This document shows positions 53,838 through 62,944 of a DNA stretch of 64,000 nucleotides, in pieces (position 1 is the first letter of the stretch; the number at the start of each line of letters is the position of its first letter). The DNA lies in assembly GCF_021390195.1 (NCBI RefSeq), contig NZ_CP090003.1, positions 2,220,001 through 2,284,000 on the forward strand, given 5' to 3'. Source of the DNA: Flagellimonas sp. CMM7 (GTDB lineage Bacteria; Bacteroidota; Bacteroidia; Flavobacteriales; Flavobacteriaceae). A program made the position numbers and the translations under genes. The notes below the pieces were generated by a model, which saw nothing but the letters and a program-made list of their open reading frames with translations, did not search any database and was not told where the DNA came from.

Positions 53838-53918
53838 AAAATTAAAATCAATCTTTTGTTTAAACCCTTTAATTTTAAGTATATAAACTGCTACATTTAA
53901 CCATTAGTATTTACCTGC

Positions 53919-54956
53919 ATGTCTTTTTCCTTAAAAATCTTGAAATGGTACGATGAACATAAACGTGAACTTCCATGGAGAGCTACCAGAGATCCATACA
54001 AGATTTGGCTTTCTGAAATTATGTTGCAGCAAACACGTGTTGCACAAGGAACACCTTATTATCACAAGTTTTTGGAAGCTTTTCCTACGGTCTACGATCT
54101 TGCAAATGCAAAAGAGGACGAGGTTTTAAAGCTCTGGCAAGGTTTGGGATACTATTCTAGGGCTAGAAACCTTCATGCAACCGCAAAAATAGTGGTTGAG
54201 CAATATAAAGGTGAATTTCCCAACACTTATAAGGAACTAAAAGAACTAAAAGGAGTTGGAGATTATACCGCCAGTGCTATCGCATCCATTTGTTTTGATG
54301 TGCCTGAACCCGTTGTAGATGGTAATGTATATCGTGTTTTGTCTAGGTATTTTGGAGTGGATTTACCTATAAACAGTCCAAAAGGGATTCAACATTTTAA
54401 GCAATTGGCGCGAGATGTAATGAATACGGAAAATATTAGAGACTACAATCAAGGTATCATGGAATTCGGGGCGATACAATGTGCCCCAAAAAAACCATAC
54501 TGCTTATTGTGTCCTTTAAATGATAGTTGCGTGGCCCTAAAAGAAAACAAAGTAGGCCAGTTACCGGTAAAACTTAAAAAAACCAAAGTTAAAGATAGAT
54601 ATTTTAATTATTTGGTTGTTTTGGATTCTAATAAGAACACTTTATTGGAACAAAGACAAGGTAGAGGAATATGGCAAAACCTATATCAGTTTCCTTTATT
54701 GGAATCAGAAAAAATACTGGAATTGAATGAATTACATGAGCAAATGTCCAAAGAATCTAGTTTGCCCGTTTCGCAAACGGTAACACTATTTAATGAGCAA
54801 GCTATAGTGCACAAACTATCCCATCAACACTTGCATACAAAGTTTTGGATTTTGGAAACAAAGGACGCAATTGAAGGGGGGGTTTCATGGGAACAGATTC
54901 ATACTTTTCCCGTTCCGGTTTTGATTGCCGATTTCATCAAAACATTTAAAATTTAG
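53919..54956 (+). CDS. mutY: A/G-specific adenine glycosylase
   Basis: A 345-residue base-excision enzyme removing A opposite 8-oxoG. ELPWRATRDPYKIWLSEIML contains the catalytic Glu of the helix; the helix-hairpin-helix is LKGVGDYTASAIAS, with the catalytic Asp in PVVDGNVYRVLSR. The [4Fe-4S] loop is C-x6-C-x2-C-x5-C (CAPKKPYCLLCPLNDSC). A C-terminal NUDIX-like domain that reads 8-oxoG follows (YFNYLVVLDSNKN). Its neighbours ssb, gldE and gldD follow a synteny seen in Flavobacteriia. Confidence 0.95.
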   Translation: MSFSLKILKWYDEHKRELPWRATRDPYKIWLSEIMLQQTRVAQGTPYYHKFLEAFPTVYDLANAKEDEVLKLWQGLGYYSRARNLHATAKIVVEQYKGEFPNTYKELKELKGVGDYTASAIASICFDVPEPVVDGNVYRVLSRYFGVDLPINSPKGIQHFKQLARDVMNTENIRDYNQGIMEFGAIQCAPKKPYCLLCPLNDSCVALKENKVGQLPVKLKKTKVKDRYFNYLVVLDSNKNTLLEQRQGRGIWQNLYQFPLLESEKILELNELHEQMSKESSLPVSQTVTLFNEQAIVHKLSHQHLHTKFWILETKDAIEGGVSWEQIHTFPVPVLIADFIKTFKI

Positions 54957-54964
54957 TACTTTTG
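54957..54964 (+). promoter_or_regulatory. -7 element of ssb
   Basis: TACTTTTG fits TAnnTTTG, 15 bases before the ssb ATG at 54980, directly after the mutY stop. No -33 TTG at ideal spacing. Confidence 0.45.
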
Positions 54965-54979
54965 ACTAATTAAAGAATT

Positions 54980-55435
54980 ATGAGCGGGACATTAAATAAA
55001 GTGATGCTAATTGGGCATTTGGGAGACGAAGTAAAAATCCATTATTTTGAAGGAGGCAACTGTATTGGAAGATTTCCTTTGGCCACCAATGAAACCTATA
55101 CCAATAGACAAACGGGAGAGAAAGTCACCAACACGGATTGGCATAATATTGTTGTAAGAAATAAAGCTGCTGAAATATGTGAAAAATACCTGAGCAAAGG
55201 AGATAAGGTATATTTAGAAGGAAGGTTGAAAAACCGACAATGGCAAGGTGAAGATGGCAATACCAGGTATACTACAGAAGTACATGTTCAGGATTTTACA
55301 TTCTTGTCCACTAAGAAGGAGAGTATGGCTAATACACAACAGTCCTCAGGACCAGCAGTGCAAAACGACCCTGTTAAACCTACAGAACCTGCACCGGTTG
55401 ATGGAACGGAACAGGATGATGACCTACCATTCTAG
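54980..55435 (+). CDS. ssb: Single-stranded DNA-binding protein
   Basis: A 151-residue OB-fold protein. LNKVMLIGHLGDEVKIHYFE opens the OB fold; TDWHNIVVRNKAAEICEKYL and KGDKVYLEGRLKNRQWQ complete it. A low-complexity Gln/Pro linker leads to the acidic DDDLPF C-terminal tip that binds partner repair proteins. The gldE gene follows after 26 bases. Confidence 0.95.
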   Translation: MSGTLNKVMLIGHLGDEVKIHYFEGGNCIGRFPLATNETYTNRQTGEKVTNTDWHNIVVRNKAAEICEKYLSKGDKVYLEGRLKNRQWQGEDGNTRYTTEVHVQDFTFLSTKKESMANTQQSSGPAVQNDPVKPTEPAPVDGTEQDDDLPF

Positions 55436-55461
55436 AGAAATAAGTTTAAAACAATTTACAT

Positions 55462-56790
55462 TTGGATCCTGAGCCCTATTGTTTGGCGTTTTTCTTGACC
55501 ACTTTTAGCGGTATATTCACAATCAAGGTGATTGTACTTTTACTTCTTTTAGGATGTTCTGCACTAATATCTGGAGCTGAGGTGGCATTGTTTGGCCTCT
55601 CCCAGACAGATTTAAACGAACTTGAAGAAACAGATACCTCAAGAGGGAAACTTATAGTCCGGTTATTGAACAAGCCAAAAAAACTGTTGGCAACGATATT
55701 GATTACCAATAATGCCATCAATATTGGAATAGTTTTATTGTTCAGCTCAATTGGGAATACCATTTTCTCAGAGATAACCCAAAACCTTTTTGGAGTGGTC
55801 TCCGTGCGTTTTCTTTTAGAGGTCATCGTTGCTACATTTTTAATTTTAATGTTTGGCGAAATCTTACCGAAAATCTATGCAAATAGAAATAAGGTTCAGT
55901 TTTCGCATTTTATGTCTATTCCCTTAAAACTTTTAAATACTCTCTTTACACCTTTAAGTTCGCCCATGAGTTCCGCTACGGTTTTTCTTCAAGAGAAATT
56001 GGGAAAGCAAAAATCCAATTTAAGTGTGGATCACTTATCTCAAGCATTAGAGCTTGCTTCGGAAGGAGATACTACAAAAGAAGAACAAAAGATATTGGAA
56101 GGGATAGTAACCTTTGGGAACACGGATACAAAACAGGTCATGCGTCCTCGCATTGATATTTTTGCGTTGGATGAGGAGATGAAGTTTCTGGAGGTTATAC
56201 AAGAGATAAAAAAGAATGGCTATTCTAGAATCCCTGTTTTTTCAGAAAATATGGACAATGTCCTCGGTGTTCTTTATGTCAAAGACTTGTTGCCATATAT
56301 AGATAGAAAGAGTTTCAATTGGATGTCATTGATTCGTGAACCCTATTTTGTTCCAGAAAATAAAAAGTTGGATGATTTGTTATTAGAATTCCAAGAGAAG
56401 AAAAACCACCTTGCCGTTGTAGTGGATGAATATGGTGGAACTTCTGGGATAGTAACACTGGAAGATATTATTGAAGAAATTGTTGGGGATATTAGTGATG
56501 AATTTGACGATGAGGATTTAGTTTTCTCCAAGCTGGACGATTATAATTATGTTTTTGATGGAAAAACCACATTGAAGGATTTTTACCGTGTTGTTAAGAT
56601 TGAGGATGAAGAAGATTTTGAAGGGCAAAAAGGAGAATCAGAAACCATTGCCGGGTTTGTGTTGGAGATTTCGGGGAACTTTCCAAAGCGAGGAGAAAAA
56701 GTACTGTTTAAGAACTATCAATTCATTGTAGAAAGTTTAGATAAGAAGAGGTTAAAACGTATAAAAATTACATTGCCGCATGAAGCATAG
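55462..56790 (+). CDS. gldE: Gliding motility-associated protein GldE (CNNM/CBS)
   Basis: A 442-residue membrane protein of the hemolysin C/CorC-like group. An N-terminal CNNM/DUF21 membrane domain has about four helices (about 20-150), then a CBS pair (VMRPRIDIFALDEEMKFLEV, SRIPVFSENMDNVLGVLYVK), and a C-terminal transporter-associated domain (AVVVDEYGGTSGIVTLEDII). Start TTG at 55462 (MDPEP). Placement between ssb and gldD supports the gldE assignment; gldE is needed for gliding with gldD in Flavobacterium. The two genes overlap by 11 bases. Confidence 0.88.
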   Translation: MDPEPYCLAFFLTTFSGIFTIKVIVLLLLLGCSALISGAEVALFGLSQTDLNELEETDTSRGKLIVRLLNKPKKLLATILITNNAINIGIVLLFSSIGNTIFSEITQNLFGVVSVRFLLEVIVATFLILMFGEILPKIYANRNKVQFSHFMSIPLKLLNTLFTPLSSPMSSATVFLQEKLGKQKSNLSVDHLSQALELASEGDTTKEEQKILEGIVTFGNTDTKQVMRPRIDIFALDEEMKFLEVIQEIKKNGYSRIPVFSENMDNVLGVLYVKDLLPYIDRKSFNWMSLIREPYFVPENKKLDDLLLEFQEKKNHLAVVVDEYGGTSGIVTLEDIIEEIVGDISDEFDDEDLVFSKLDDYNYVFDGKTTLKDFYRVVKIEDEEDFEGQKGESETIAGFVLEISGNFPKRGEKVLFKNYQFIVESLDKKRLKRIKITLPHEA

Positions 56791-57337
56791 TTGGATTTCA
56801 ATCGTAGTTATTCTTGTTCTTTTTGTAAGTTGTAAGGACGAAGTCTTGCCAAAACCAAAGGCAATGTTGCGTTTGGAATATCCAAAAGCGGAGTACAAAG
56901 AACTGGACGCTGACTGCTCCTACATTTTTGACCTAAATACCTTATCCGTGGTAAAAGAAAATAAAGATTGCTCTTTGGTTTTGGATTATCCAGCCATGAA
57001 AGGGTCAATTTATATTACCTATAAACCTGTTAAAGACAATCTTAATACGCTGCTGACAGATGCGCAAAAACTCTCATATGAGCATGTGGTAAAGGCGGAT
57101 AATATAGTAGAACAGCCCTTTATAAATTCCAATGGTAGAGTTTATGGAATGTTTTATGAGGTTAGTGGCAATGCAGCATCCCAGTCACAATTCTATATTA
57201 CGGACAGTATCAACCATTTTGTAACTGGGTCACTCTATTTTTACGCGAAACCTAATTATGATTCTATTCTTCCTGCAGCTTTTTATATGCAAAAAGATGT
57301 TAGACGGATAATGGAAACCTTACGCTGGAAAGAATAA
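56780..57337 (+). CDS. gldD: Gliding motility lipoprotein GldD
   Basis: A 185-residue lipoprotein; signal IVVILVLFVS-C18. The mature part starts KDEVLPKPKAMLRLEYPKAE, typical of GldD, with NTLSVVKENKDCSLVLDYPA, GMFYEVSGNAASQSQFYITD and HFVTGSLYFYAKPNYDSI. GldD is required for gliding and for stability of the type IX/gliding apparatus in Flavobacterium. It overlaps gldE by 11 bases. It is convergent with the small lipoprotein gene at 57340, with no clear terminator. Confidence 0.92.
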   Translation: MKHSWISIVVILVLFVSCKDEVLPKPKAMLRLEYPKAEYKELDADCSYIFDLNTLSVVKENKDCSLVLDYPAMKGSIYITYKPVKDNLNTLLTDAQKLSYEHVVKADNIVEQPFINSNGRVYGMFYEVSGNAASQSQFYITDSINHFVTGSLYFYAKPNYDSILPAAFYMQKDVRRIMETLRWKE

Positions 57338-57339
57338 CA

Positions 57340-57759
57340 TTATTCCGTAGCCAATAACGCTTCTGCTTTTTTAATACTGGAATTAATCTGTTCCTTCAGC
57401 GCGTTCACCTTAGCTTCTTCTTCATTTAACCATCCTTGTTTTTCTTCGGAAAGTTCTTTTCCGTCTAAAATTTCATCAGAATCAAAACGGTTCCCAAATG
57501 ACATCATCCAGTCCATCATATTAGTATTGGCCGCTTGAAGGTCTTTCATAGCTGCTTCGTATTGACGACCGGTTTCGGTCGTGTCTACTTTGCTTTTGAG
57601 TTCTCCTACCAATTTCCCTAATTTCCCCATTTTGGGCATTACCTCATCATGAACAGCCATTACTTGCTCCATTTGAGTTGGTCCTTCAGGCACTTTTTTT
57701 TCTTCCTTACATGCAGTTGCAAAAAGCAAAAGCGCAATTAAAAACATGGGATATTTCAT
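57340..57759 (-). CDS. Small coiled-coil lipoprotein
   Basis: A 139-residue predicted lipoprotein: LIALLLFATA-C17, then KEEKKVPEG. The rest is charged and helical, with Met-rich ANTNMMDWMMSFGNRF in the middle and a coiled-coil C-terminus (EEAKVNALKEQINSSIKKAE). No known domain recognised. It lies 26 bases downstream of the DJ-1/PfpI gene on the same strand and may share its transcript. The Met-rich core could suit a metal-handling role, but that is only inferred from the neighbours. Confidence 0.6.
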   Translation of the reverse strand: MKYPMFLIALLLFATACKEEKKVPEGPTQMEQVMAVHDEVMPKMGKLGKLVGELKSKVDTTETGRQYEAAMKDLQAANTNMMDWMMSFGNRFDSDEILDGKELSEEKQGWLNEEEAKVNALKEQINSSIKKAEALLATE

Positions 57760-57785
57760 TATTTCTTTCTTTTGTTCAAATGTAT

Positions 57786-58655
57786 TTATTTTTCAATATA
57801 TGGATCCAAACCTAAATCATACATTTTTTCAGTCATAATGCTTACAACGCGATCCGCTTTATCGGGGTGTCCACTTTCAAAAGGAGGTTGTGGGTCATAC
57901 TCTAAATTTAATGCTACAAACTCGGCATAGTTACGACCTAAAATTTTGTCTACCAGAGCCATGCTCATATCAATGCCAGCAGAAACTCCCGCGCTTGTCC
58001 AGTATTTACCATCATTTGTGTAACGCTCTTTAACAAAAGTTGCTCCATATTCGGCCAATTTTTCTTCGGCACGGTACCAATGGGTAGTTGCATTTTTTCC
58101 TTTTAAAAGTCCTGCTGCACCTAAAATCCAAGCGCCAGTGCACACACTAACTGTATATTTGCTGTTTTGGTCAATTTTACGCACCCAATCCAATAGCTCT
58201 TGATCTTTGGTGGCTTGGTATGTTTCTATAAAACCTCCAGGAATGACCAACATATCCAGCTGTTCAATATCTTCAATCCCGTACTCAACTTCAATTTTCA
58301 CCTTGTCACTGCTGGTAATGGTTCCTTTGTTCCTTCCTATGAGTATTTTCTCGGTAGGGAACATACTGTTCAATACGGAAAGCGGCCCCATGGCATCCAT
58401 AGTAAAAAAACCATCATAAAGTAAAATCCCAATGCTTTCAATGGTATCCGTTGGGACCTCGTATAAAACGGCCATAGACTCTGTGTGTCCCATAAGGGCC
58501 AATTCTTCATTGGAATAGGCCGTGCCATCTGGTTTTAAGTTACGATCTTGTTTTTTTACCACTGCCTTTTCGTGGGCATTTGTATTGGAAGGGGTCTGTT
58601 TTTCTTGGCATGATAGAAGCCCTATTACTAAAAAGATGATTATTGTATTTTTCAT
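57786..58655 (-). CDS. DJ-1/PfpI family lipoprotein
   Basis: A 289-residue protein with a lipoprotein signal (FLVIGLLS-C16) and a linker to about residue 70, then a class-I glutamine amidotransferase-like DJ-1/PfpI domain: SIGILLYDGFFTMDAMGPLS, MLVIPGG, and the Cys nucleophile in VSVCTGAWILGAAGLLKGK, THWYRAEEKL. The pattern resembles isonitrile hydratase-type members. A lipid-anchored DJ-1 is unusual; it would work in the periplasm. It overlaps the PepSY gene by 4 bases (ATGA), so they are translated together. Confidence 0.82.
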   Translation of the reverse strand: MKNTIIIFLVIGLLSCQEKQTPSNTNAHEKAVVKKQDRNLKPDGTAYSNEELALMGHTESMAVLYEVPTDTIESIGILLYDGFFTMDAMGPLSVLNSMFPTEKILIGRNKGTITSSDKVKIEVEYGIEDIEQLDMLVIPGGFIETYQATKDQELLDWVRKIDQNSKYTVSVCTGAWILGAAGLLKGKNATTHWYRAEEKLAEYGATFVKERYTNDGKYWTSAGVSAGIDMSMALVDKILGRNYAEFVALNLEYDPQPPFESGHPDKADRVVSIMTEKMYDLGLDPYIEK

Positions 58656-59389
58656 TTTGTACTTTTTTTTGGATTAAAAATTCTTGAGGTTAATAGGTAA
58701 AGACTGAATCCTGAAAGGATGGTTACCAATCCAAACAGGGCAAACGCCCTAAGCAAAAGGTTGTTGAAGTTATCCCGCTCTTGATAGTCCATGGTATGAA
58801 GCATCCAAAAGAAATCAAAAACACGCCATTTGTTGCTTCTAAAGGTTTGTACGTTCCCATATTCGGTAGAAACATATACGGTTGTGTTCGCAGGCTCATC
58901 AAAAGTAATGGCGTATGCAGGTAATGGTCTGCCCCTATACTCATGATGTTTCCCCGTTTCGGTTAGATATTCTACCATTGTTATTGGAGCATTTACGGAA
59001 AGTTTTGCTTTGGCCACATCTATGCTTTGTTTCTTACTCAATGAGGGTAGTTTTTGTCCAGTTTTTGCATCAAATAGAAAAACTTTTTCACCCTCTCCCG
59101 TCCGTACTATCAATCTATAAGCGGGATGATTTAGATTTGAGAAAACTTCTAAAGAAACAATACTGTCGTTATCCCCAAGATTCTGAGTGAATATTGATGG
59201 AGACACTAAAGTATCTGAGACAAAAATTGGGGCATCTTTTTTCTTTAGGGTACTGCCTCGTATTTCCTCAATGTTGGTCCAACTGAAATAGAGACCGCCA
59301 AGGGTCCAAAGAAAGAATTGGATTCCTAAGATAACGCCCAAATAGCGATGCCATTTTCGATTAAGTTGAATAAGTTTTCTCTTTGTCAT
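58652..59389 (-). CDS. PepSY-domain membrane protein
   Basis: A 245-residue inner-membrane protein. I start at 59389 (MTKRKLIQLNRKWHRYLG), which begins the PepSY-associated TM helix (ILGIQFFLWTLGGLYFSW, about 18-38); a longer frame adds eleven residues overlapping a hairpin. A periplasmic PepSY-like domain (EKVFLFDAKTGQKLPSLSKK) and a second TM helix (about 212-235) follow. Such proteins accompany TonB receptors for ferric siderophores and may reduce or release the metal in the periplasm. It overlaps the DJ-1 gene by 4 bases. Confidence 0.8.
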   Translation of the reverse strand: MTKRKLIQLNRKWHRYLGVILGIQFFLWTLGGLYFSWTNIEEIRGSTLKKKDAPIFVSDTLVSPSIFTQNLGDNDSIVSLEVFSNLNHPAYRLIVRTGEGEKVFLFDAKTGQKLPSLSKKQSIDVAKAKLSVNAPITMVEYLTETGKHHEYRGRPLPAYAITFDEPANTTVYVSTEYGNVQTFRSNKWRVFDFFWMLHTMDYQERDNFNNLLLRAFALFGLVTILSGFSLYLLTSRIFNPKKSTK

Positions 59390-59397
59390 AATGGTAA

Positions 59398-59420
59398 GCC
59401 CGGAAGCATTGCTTCCGGGC
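59398..59420. promoter_or_regulatory. Intercistronic hairpin between TonB receptor and PepSY genes
   Basis: GCCCGGAAGC (59398-59407), loop ATT, GCTTCCGGGC (59411-59420): a perfect 10-bp stem in the 39-base gap, ending 8 bases before the PepSY ATG. On the transcribed minus strand no T-tract follows, so it is more likely an mRNA-stability or translation-control hairpin than a terminator. Confidence 0.5.
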
Positions 59421-59428
59421 ATTTTTGG

Positions 59429-61831
59429 TTAAAATCTATAAATAACTGAACTTCCAAAGGTTAATGGCGCTGCTGTCCTAACATTTCTACTTCCAAAACT
59501 AGTATCCGCATTTCCAAAGGCCAAGTAGGTTTCATCCGTGAGGTTTTGTCCCCAAATAGCCAATTGGTAATTTTTATACCCAAAAGTGACCCTAGCGTTC
59601 AGCAATGTGTATGAAGGTTGTTCCAAGGTATTTTGAATATCTGTATAGTAACGGCCTATACTTCTAAGTTCCGTTCTAAAGGTTCCCTCGATTTCTTTAG
59701 AAAGGCCTGCGGTATATTGAGCGCCTAGAAATAATGTATACTCAGGTGCATTACCCAGTGAGTTACCGCTAATATCTGTACGTACCTCTTCTCCAGAAAG
59801 GAAATCCTGCCGAACCAGTTCAAAATCCTTGTACTCAGTGTCCGTAAATCCAAAACTTGCATCAAATTGTAATCCGTTCACTGGTATTATGGCAGTTTCC
59901 AACTCAACACCCAACGATCTTGCATCGCCAACATTTTCCCTTGCAAATGTAGATGGCGCCACTAAGTTGAAAAATTGAATATCTGTCCAGTCAATATAAA
60001 AAGCTGTTGCTCCCAACCTAAAACGATTGTTAGGGGTGTTTACCTTATAACCCAACTCAAAGTTGTTTGAGTATTCTGGGTCAAAGGTCTGTTTTGTCCC
60101 TTCTGGCAATCGCTGTGCATTTATGCCTCCTGCCCTAAAACCCCTGGTGTAACTTGCATACAAATTGGAATTGTTATTAGGGGTAAAAGAGACGGCAGCT
60201 TTAGGTGATATTGCTGAATAGTTACCATTTTCAGTAATCTCCGGATTAAATTCAACAAACGTTCCATTGGAAAAGATTAAATCTCCAAATCCATTGAATG
60301 TGGCTTTGCGTTCCTCATAATCATAGCGAAGGCCTCCTGTAAACTGAAACTTTTGGGTAAGGTTGACAGTAAATTCCCCAAAAGCAGCAAACCCTTTGTT
60401 TGATCCTTCGTTTTTGGAGATAATGTTGGAACCTCTTGGAAGCCCAAAAAAATCAGCTTCGGGGTCAGTCAATTCTTGAGCTAAATTGGTGGAAGGTTCA
60501 AATGCATTTTGTGTGAACCCAAAAAGCCCCCCGGTGTATTGCCATCTAGAATCTAAATTGACCGAATTAATTCTAAACTCCTGACTCCATACTTCTTGTG
60601 GTGGAAGTTTCTCACTAATCTCATCATCAACAAAAGAATGAAAAAAACCAGGAAAATCGATATCTTCAAACGCCAGAACAAGATTTTGATAGGTTGTTAT
60701 GGAGCTCAATGTATAGCTTTCCCCAAAATGTTTGGCAACCAAAGCTGTATTGACAATGTTTCTATTATGGCTTGCCAGTCGGCTTAAATAAATCTTATCA
60801 GGATTTTCAAAAGCGATTTCTTCATTCGGTTGGGAGACGAAAAATCCAGAGGCATCGGACCAATCTCTTTGTCCTTTTACATTAAGAGAAAGACTTAGCT
60901 TTTGACTTGCCAACCACTTTAAACTAAGATTCCCATATAAATTGCTGAAATCACCAACCGATTCCCCATTTAAGGAGATATCTGGTATTGGCGCTAGAGA
61001 AGCATCGTTTTCCCAATATCCGTCCCTAGATTGAAACAGACCATTAAAACCAAAGAACAGTTTGTTCTTTACTAAAGGAGTTTTAATGCTTATTGCATGA
61101 CGCTGTAAACTTAAATTCCCAAAACCAACCTCGGCAAAACCTTCGGTTTTATTTGTTGGTTGCTTAGTCAAGATATTTATTACCCCGCCCATTGCGTTTC
61201 TGCCAAATAATGTTCCTTGAGGCCCTCTAAGGACCTCAATACGCTCAATATCTGTTAATGCAAATCCGTTTGCAAGAATGTCCAACTGATTCACATCATC
61301 AATATAAGTTGCCACTGCAGGGTTCTCACTAAAAACCTGTATGCCCCTAATAGATTGGATGGCCTGGAATGGCACACCAGATTCTTGATAGAGATAATTG
61401 GGTACAACTGCTGTAAGTCCATCCAACCCCCAAGTACGAGTATCCTCAATGGTCTTACTGCTTAATGAACTGATCGAGATGGGAGAGGCCACTAAGGTTT
61501 CTTCACGTTTTCTTGCTGAAACCACCACATCTCCCAAAACTGTAGTTTGTTCCAATAAGACTATAGTTAGCTCAGATTCCTCAAAGATGACCACGGTCTG
61601 TGCTGCAAAACCCAACGCAGAAACCACCACAGCTTTTGAGGGAGTATTTAACTTTAGTGTAAACAGCCCCTTTTTGTCCGTAGCTGTACCAAGATCGCTA
61701 TTTAGAACCGAGATGTTTGCCAAAGGGATTGGATTTCCTTGAGAATCTATAACATTCCCTTTTAATGTAATTTGAGCCGTTGCGCATAAAAACGAACATG
61801 CAAAAATTGCCAGTATCAGTACTCTTTTCAT
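59429..61831 (-). CDS. TonB-dependent receptor of the metal-type cluster
   Basis: An 800-residue outer-membrane receptor. Signal peptide to about residue 19 (CSFLCATAQ), carboxypeptidase-like domain about 20-100 (LKGNVIDSQGNPIPLANISV), candidate TonB box in TTVLGDVVVSARKRE, plug with AIQSIRGIQVFSENPAVATY and IERIEVLRGPQGTLFGRNAM then GGVINILTKQ, and a barrel ending SSVIYRF. FecA-like in length, so a small chelate is likely. The Met/His-rich protein gene lies 9 bases upstream and PepSY 39 bases downstream, which points to uptake of a metal complex. Confidence 0.9.
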   Translation of the reverse strand: MKRVLILAIFACSFLCATAQITLKGNVIDSQGNPIPLANISVLNSDLGTATDKKGLFTLKLNTPSKAVVVSALGFAAQTVVIFEESELTIVLLEQTTVLGDVVVSARKREETLVASPISISSLSSKTIEDTRTWGLDGLTAVVPNYLYQESGVPFQAIQSIRGIQVFSENPAVATYIDDVNQLDILANGFALTDIERIEVLRGPQGTLFGRNAMGGVINILTKQPTNKTEGFAEVGFGNLSLQRHAISIKTPLVKNKLFFGFNGLFQSRDGYWENDASLAPIPDISLNGESVGDFSNLYGNLSLKWLASQKLSLSLNVKGQRDWSDASGFFVSQPNEEIAFENPDKIYLSRLASHNRNIVNTALVAKHFGESYTLSSITTYQNLVLAFEDIDFPGFFHSFVDDEISEKLPPQEVWSQEFRINSVNLDSRWQYTGGLFGFTQNAFEPSTNLAQELTDPEADFFGLPRGSNIISKNEGSNKGFAAFGEFTVNLTQKFQFTGGLRYDYEERKATFNGFGDLIFSNGTFVEFNPEITENGNYSAISPKAAVSFTPNNNSNLYASYTRGFRAGGINAQRLPEGTKQTFDPEYSNNFELGYKVNTPNNRFRLGATAFYIDWTDIQFFNLVAPSTFARENVGDARSLGVELETAIIPVNGLQFDASFGFTDTEYKDFELVRQDFLSGEEVRTDISGNSLGNAPEYTLFLGAQYTAGLSKEIEGTFRTELRSIGRYYTDIQNTLEQPSYTLLNARVTFGYKNYQLAIWGQNLTDETYLAFGNADTSFGSRNVRTAAPLTFGSSVIYRF

Positions 61832-61840
61832 GAATAAATC

Positions 61841-62860
61841 TTAGAAAGAGTATTGTGTGCCAAAGGTTAAGGTCTCCTTGGTCTGCAATTGAATGCCATT
61901 TAGATTTTGATAAAGTGGATATCCAAATTCAAATCCAAACCTAAGGTTTTTAAGTGCTCCCTTTGAAATATAGGTGTTTACTCCAATTCCTGAGTTTATA
62001 TAGGTTCCGCCAGAGTTGTTAGTGTCTGCCGTAATGACCATCATTGGGTTCAGGTTTGGGTCTACTCCCTCAATTTCTCCAACTATAAGACCTTCCAGTC
62101 TTGCTGAAACACTAAGCCAGTTACTTGTTTTAATTGCAAACCAGTTGTTTAGACTGTATCGATTGCCATAGCGGTACTCCCTATCATTTTCTCCAAATCG
62201 GAAGACCCCTCTTATTTGACTTCCCCAAGAAATAGATTCATTTTGACCTAAATAAGTCAATGACAAGTTGGGATCAAACGTACCACTGCCTACTTGCATG
62301 GGATAGGGCAATTCAGTTTCATTTGGTGCTGAAGCCGGAGTAACATCACTCTCCGTAACACTTCCGGTAGGAATTGAAAATCCTAATTGCCCATGTAGTG
62401 TTTGTTGGTTTTTGTTGAAGAATTTATACAAAATGGCAAGTTGAATATCTCCAAAACCACTAGACTCTGTAGTAAATGTTCCACCCATACGAGTAATATG
62501 ATCCATTTCCATGGATAGATAATTGAACATGGCCATTAAGGTGATTTTGTCACTTGGCGCAAACATGGCCCCAAGCATATGCATGTTCATGGGCATATTT
62601 GTAGGGGTTACCATATAATTGGCCAAAGCGTCATCAAAAGAAGCATCATCACTGCCCTGTTTAAGCTCATCCATATTCATATACATATAGCGATAGGAAA
62701 ACATCCATTCTCCCTTACCGTGCATATGATCTCCCATGACGGAAATTGGGGCGTGTCCATCTGGTCTGCCCGCGGACCATTTTTGAGATTCATCATTAGT
62801 TTCTTGTGCATAAAATGCGATTGTGGCCACCATAAAAATGGCCGATATATATATTTTCAT
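61841..62860 (-). CDS. Met/His-rich outer-membrane protein
   Basis: A 339-residue exported beta-barrel-like protein with signal peptide (IFMVATIAFYAQ). Early mature residues are very rich in Met and His: HAPISVMGDHMHGKG, YRYMYMNMDELKQ, MPMNMHMLGAM, MEMDHITRMGG. The remainder is beta-rich (GFGDIQLAILYKFF, IGVNTYISKGALK) and ends in TQYSF with terminal Phe, like MetA-pathway/transporter barrels. Met/His clusters suit copper or other soft-metal binding, which is inferred. It lies 9 bases upstream of the TonB receptor gene. Confidence 0.75.
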   Translation of the reverse strand: MKIYISAIFMVATIAFYAQETNDESQKWSAGRPDGHAPISVMGDHMHGKGEWMFSYRYMYMNMDELKQGSDDASFDDALANYMVTPTNMPMNMHMLGAMFAPSDKITLMAMFNYLSMEMDHITRMGGTFTTESSGFGDIQLAILYKFFNKNQQTLHGQLGFSIPTGSVTESDVTPASAPNETELPYPMQVGSGTFDPNLSLTYLGQNESISWGSQIRGVFRFGENDREYRYGNRYSLNNWFAIKTSNWLSVSARLEGLIVGEIEGVDPNLNPMMVITADTNNSGGTYINSGIGVNTYISKGALKNLRFGFEFGYPLYQNLNGIQLQTKETLTFGTQYSF

Positions 62861-62944
62861 CGGTTTTTATTATTGAAGTTGTTGGTGATTTTTGCAACGA
62901 ATGTTTTAATGAATCACCTTAAAATAAATTTGTGTAAGCGTATG

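Noticed and set aside
59398..59420. Hairpin read as an intrinsic terminator of the TonB receptor gene
   Set aside because: On the transcribed minus strand no T-tract follows; the T-tract is on the other strand, which has no upstream gene.
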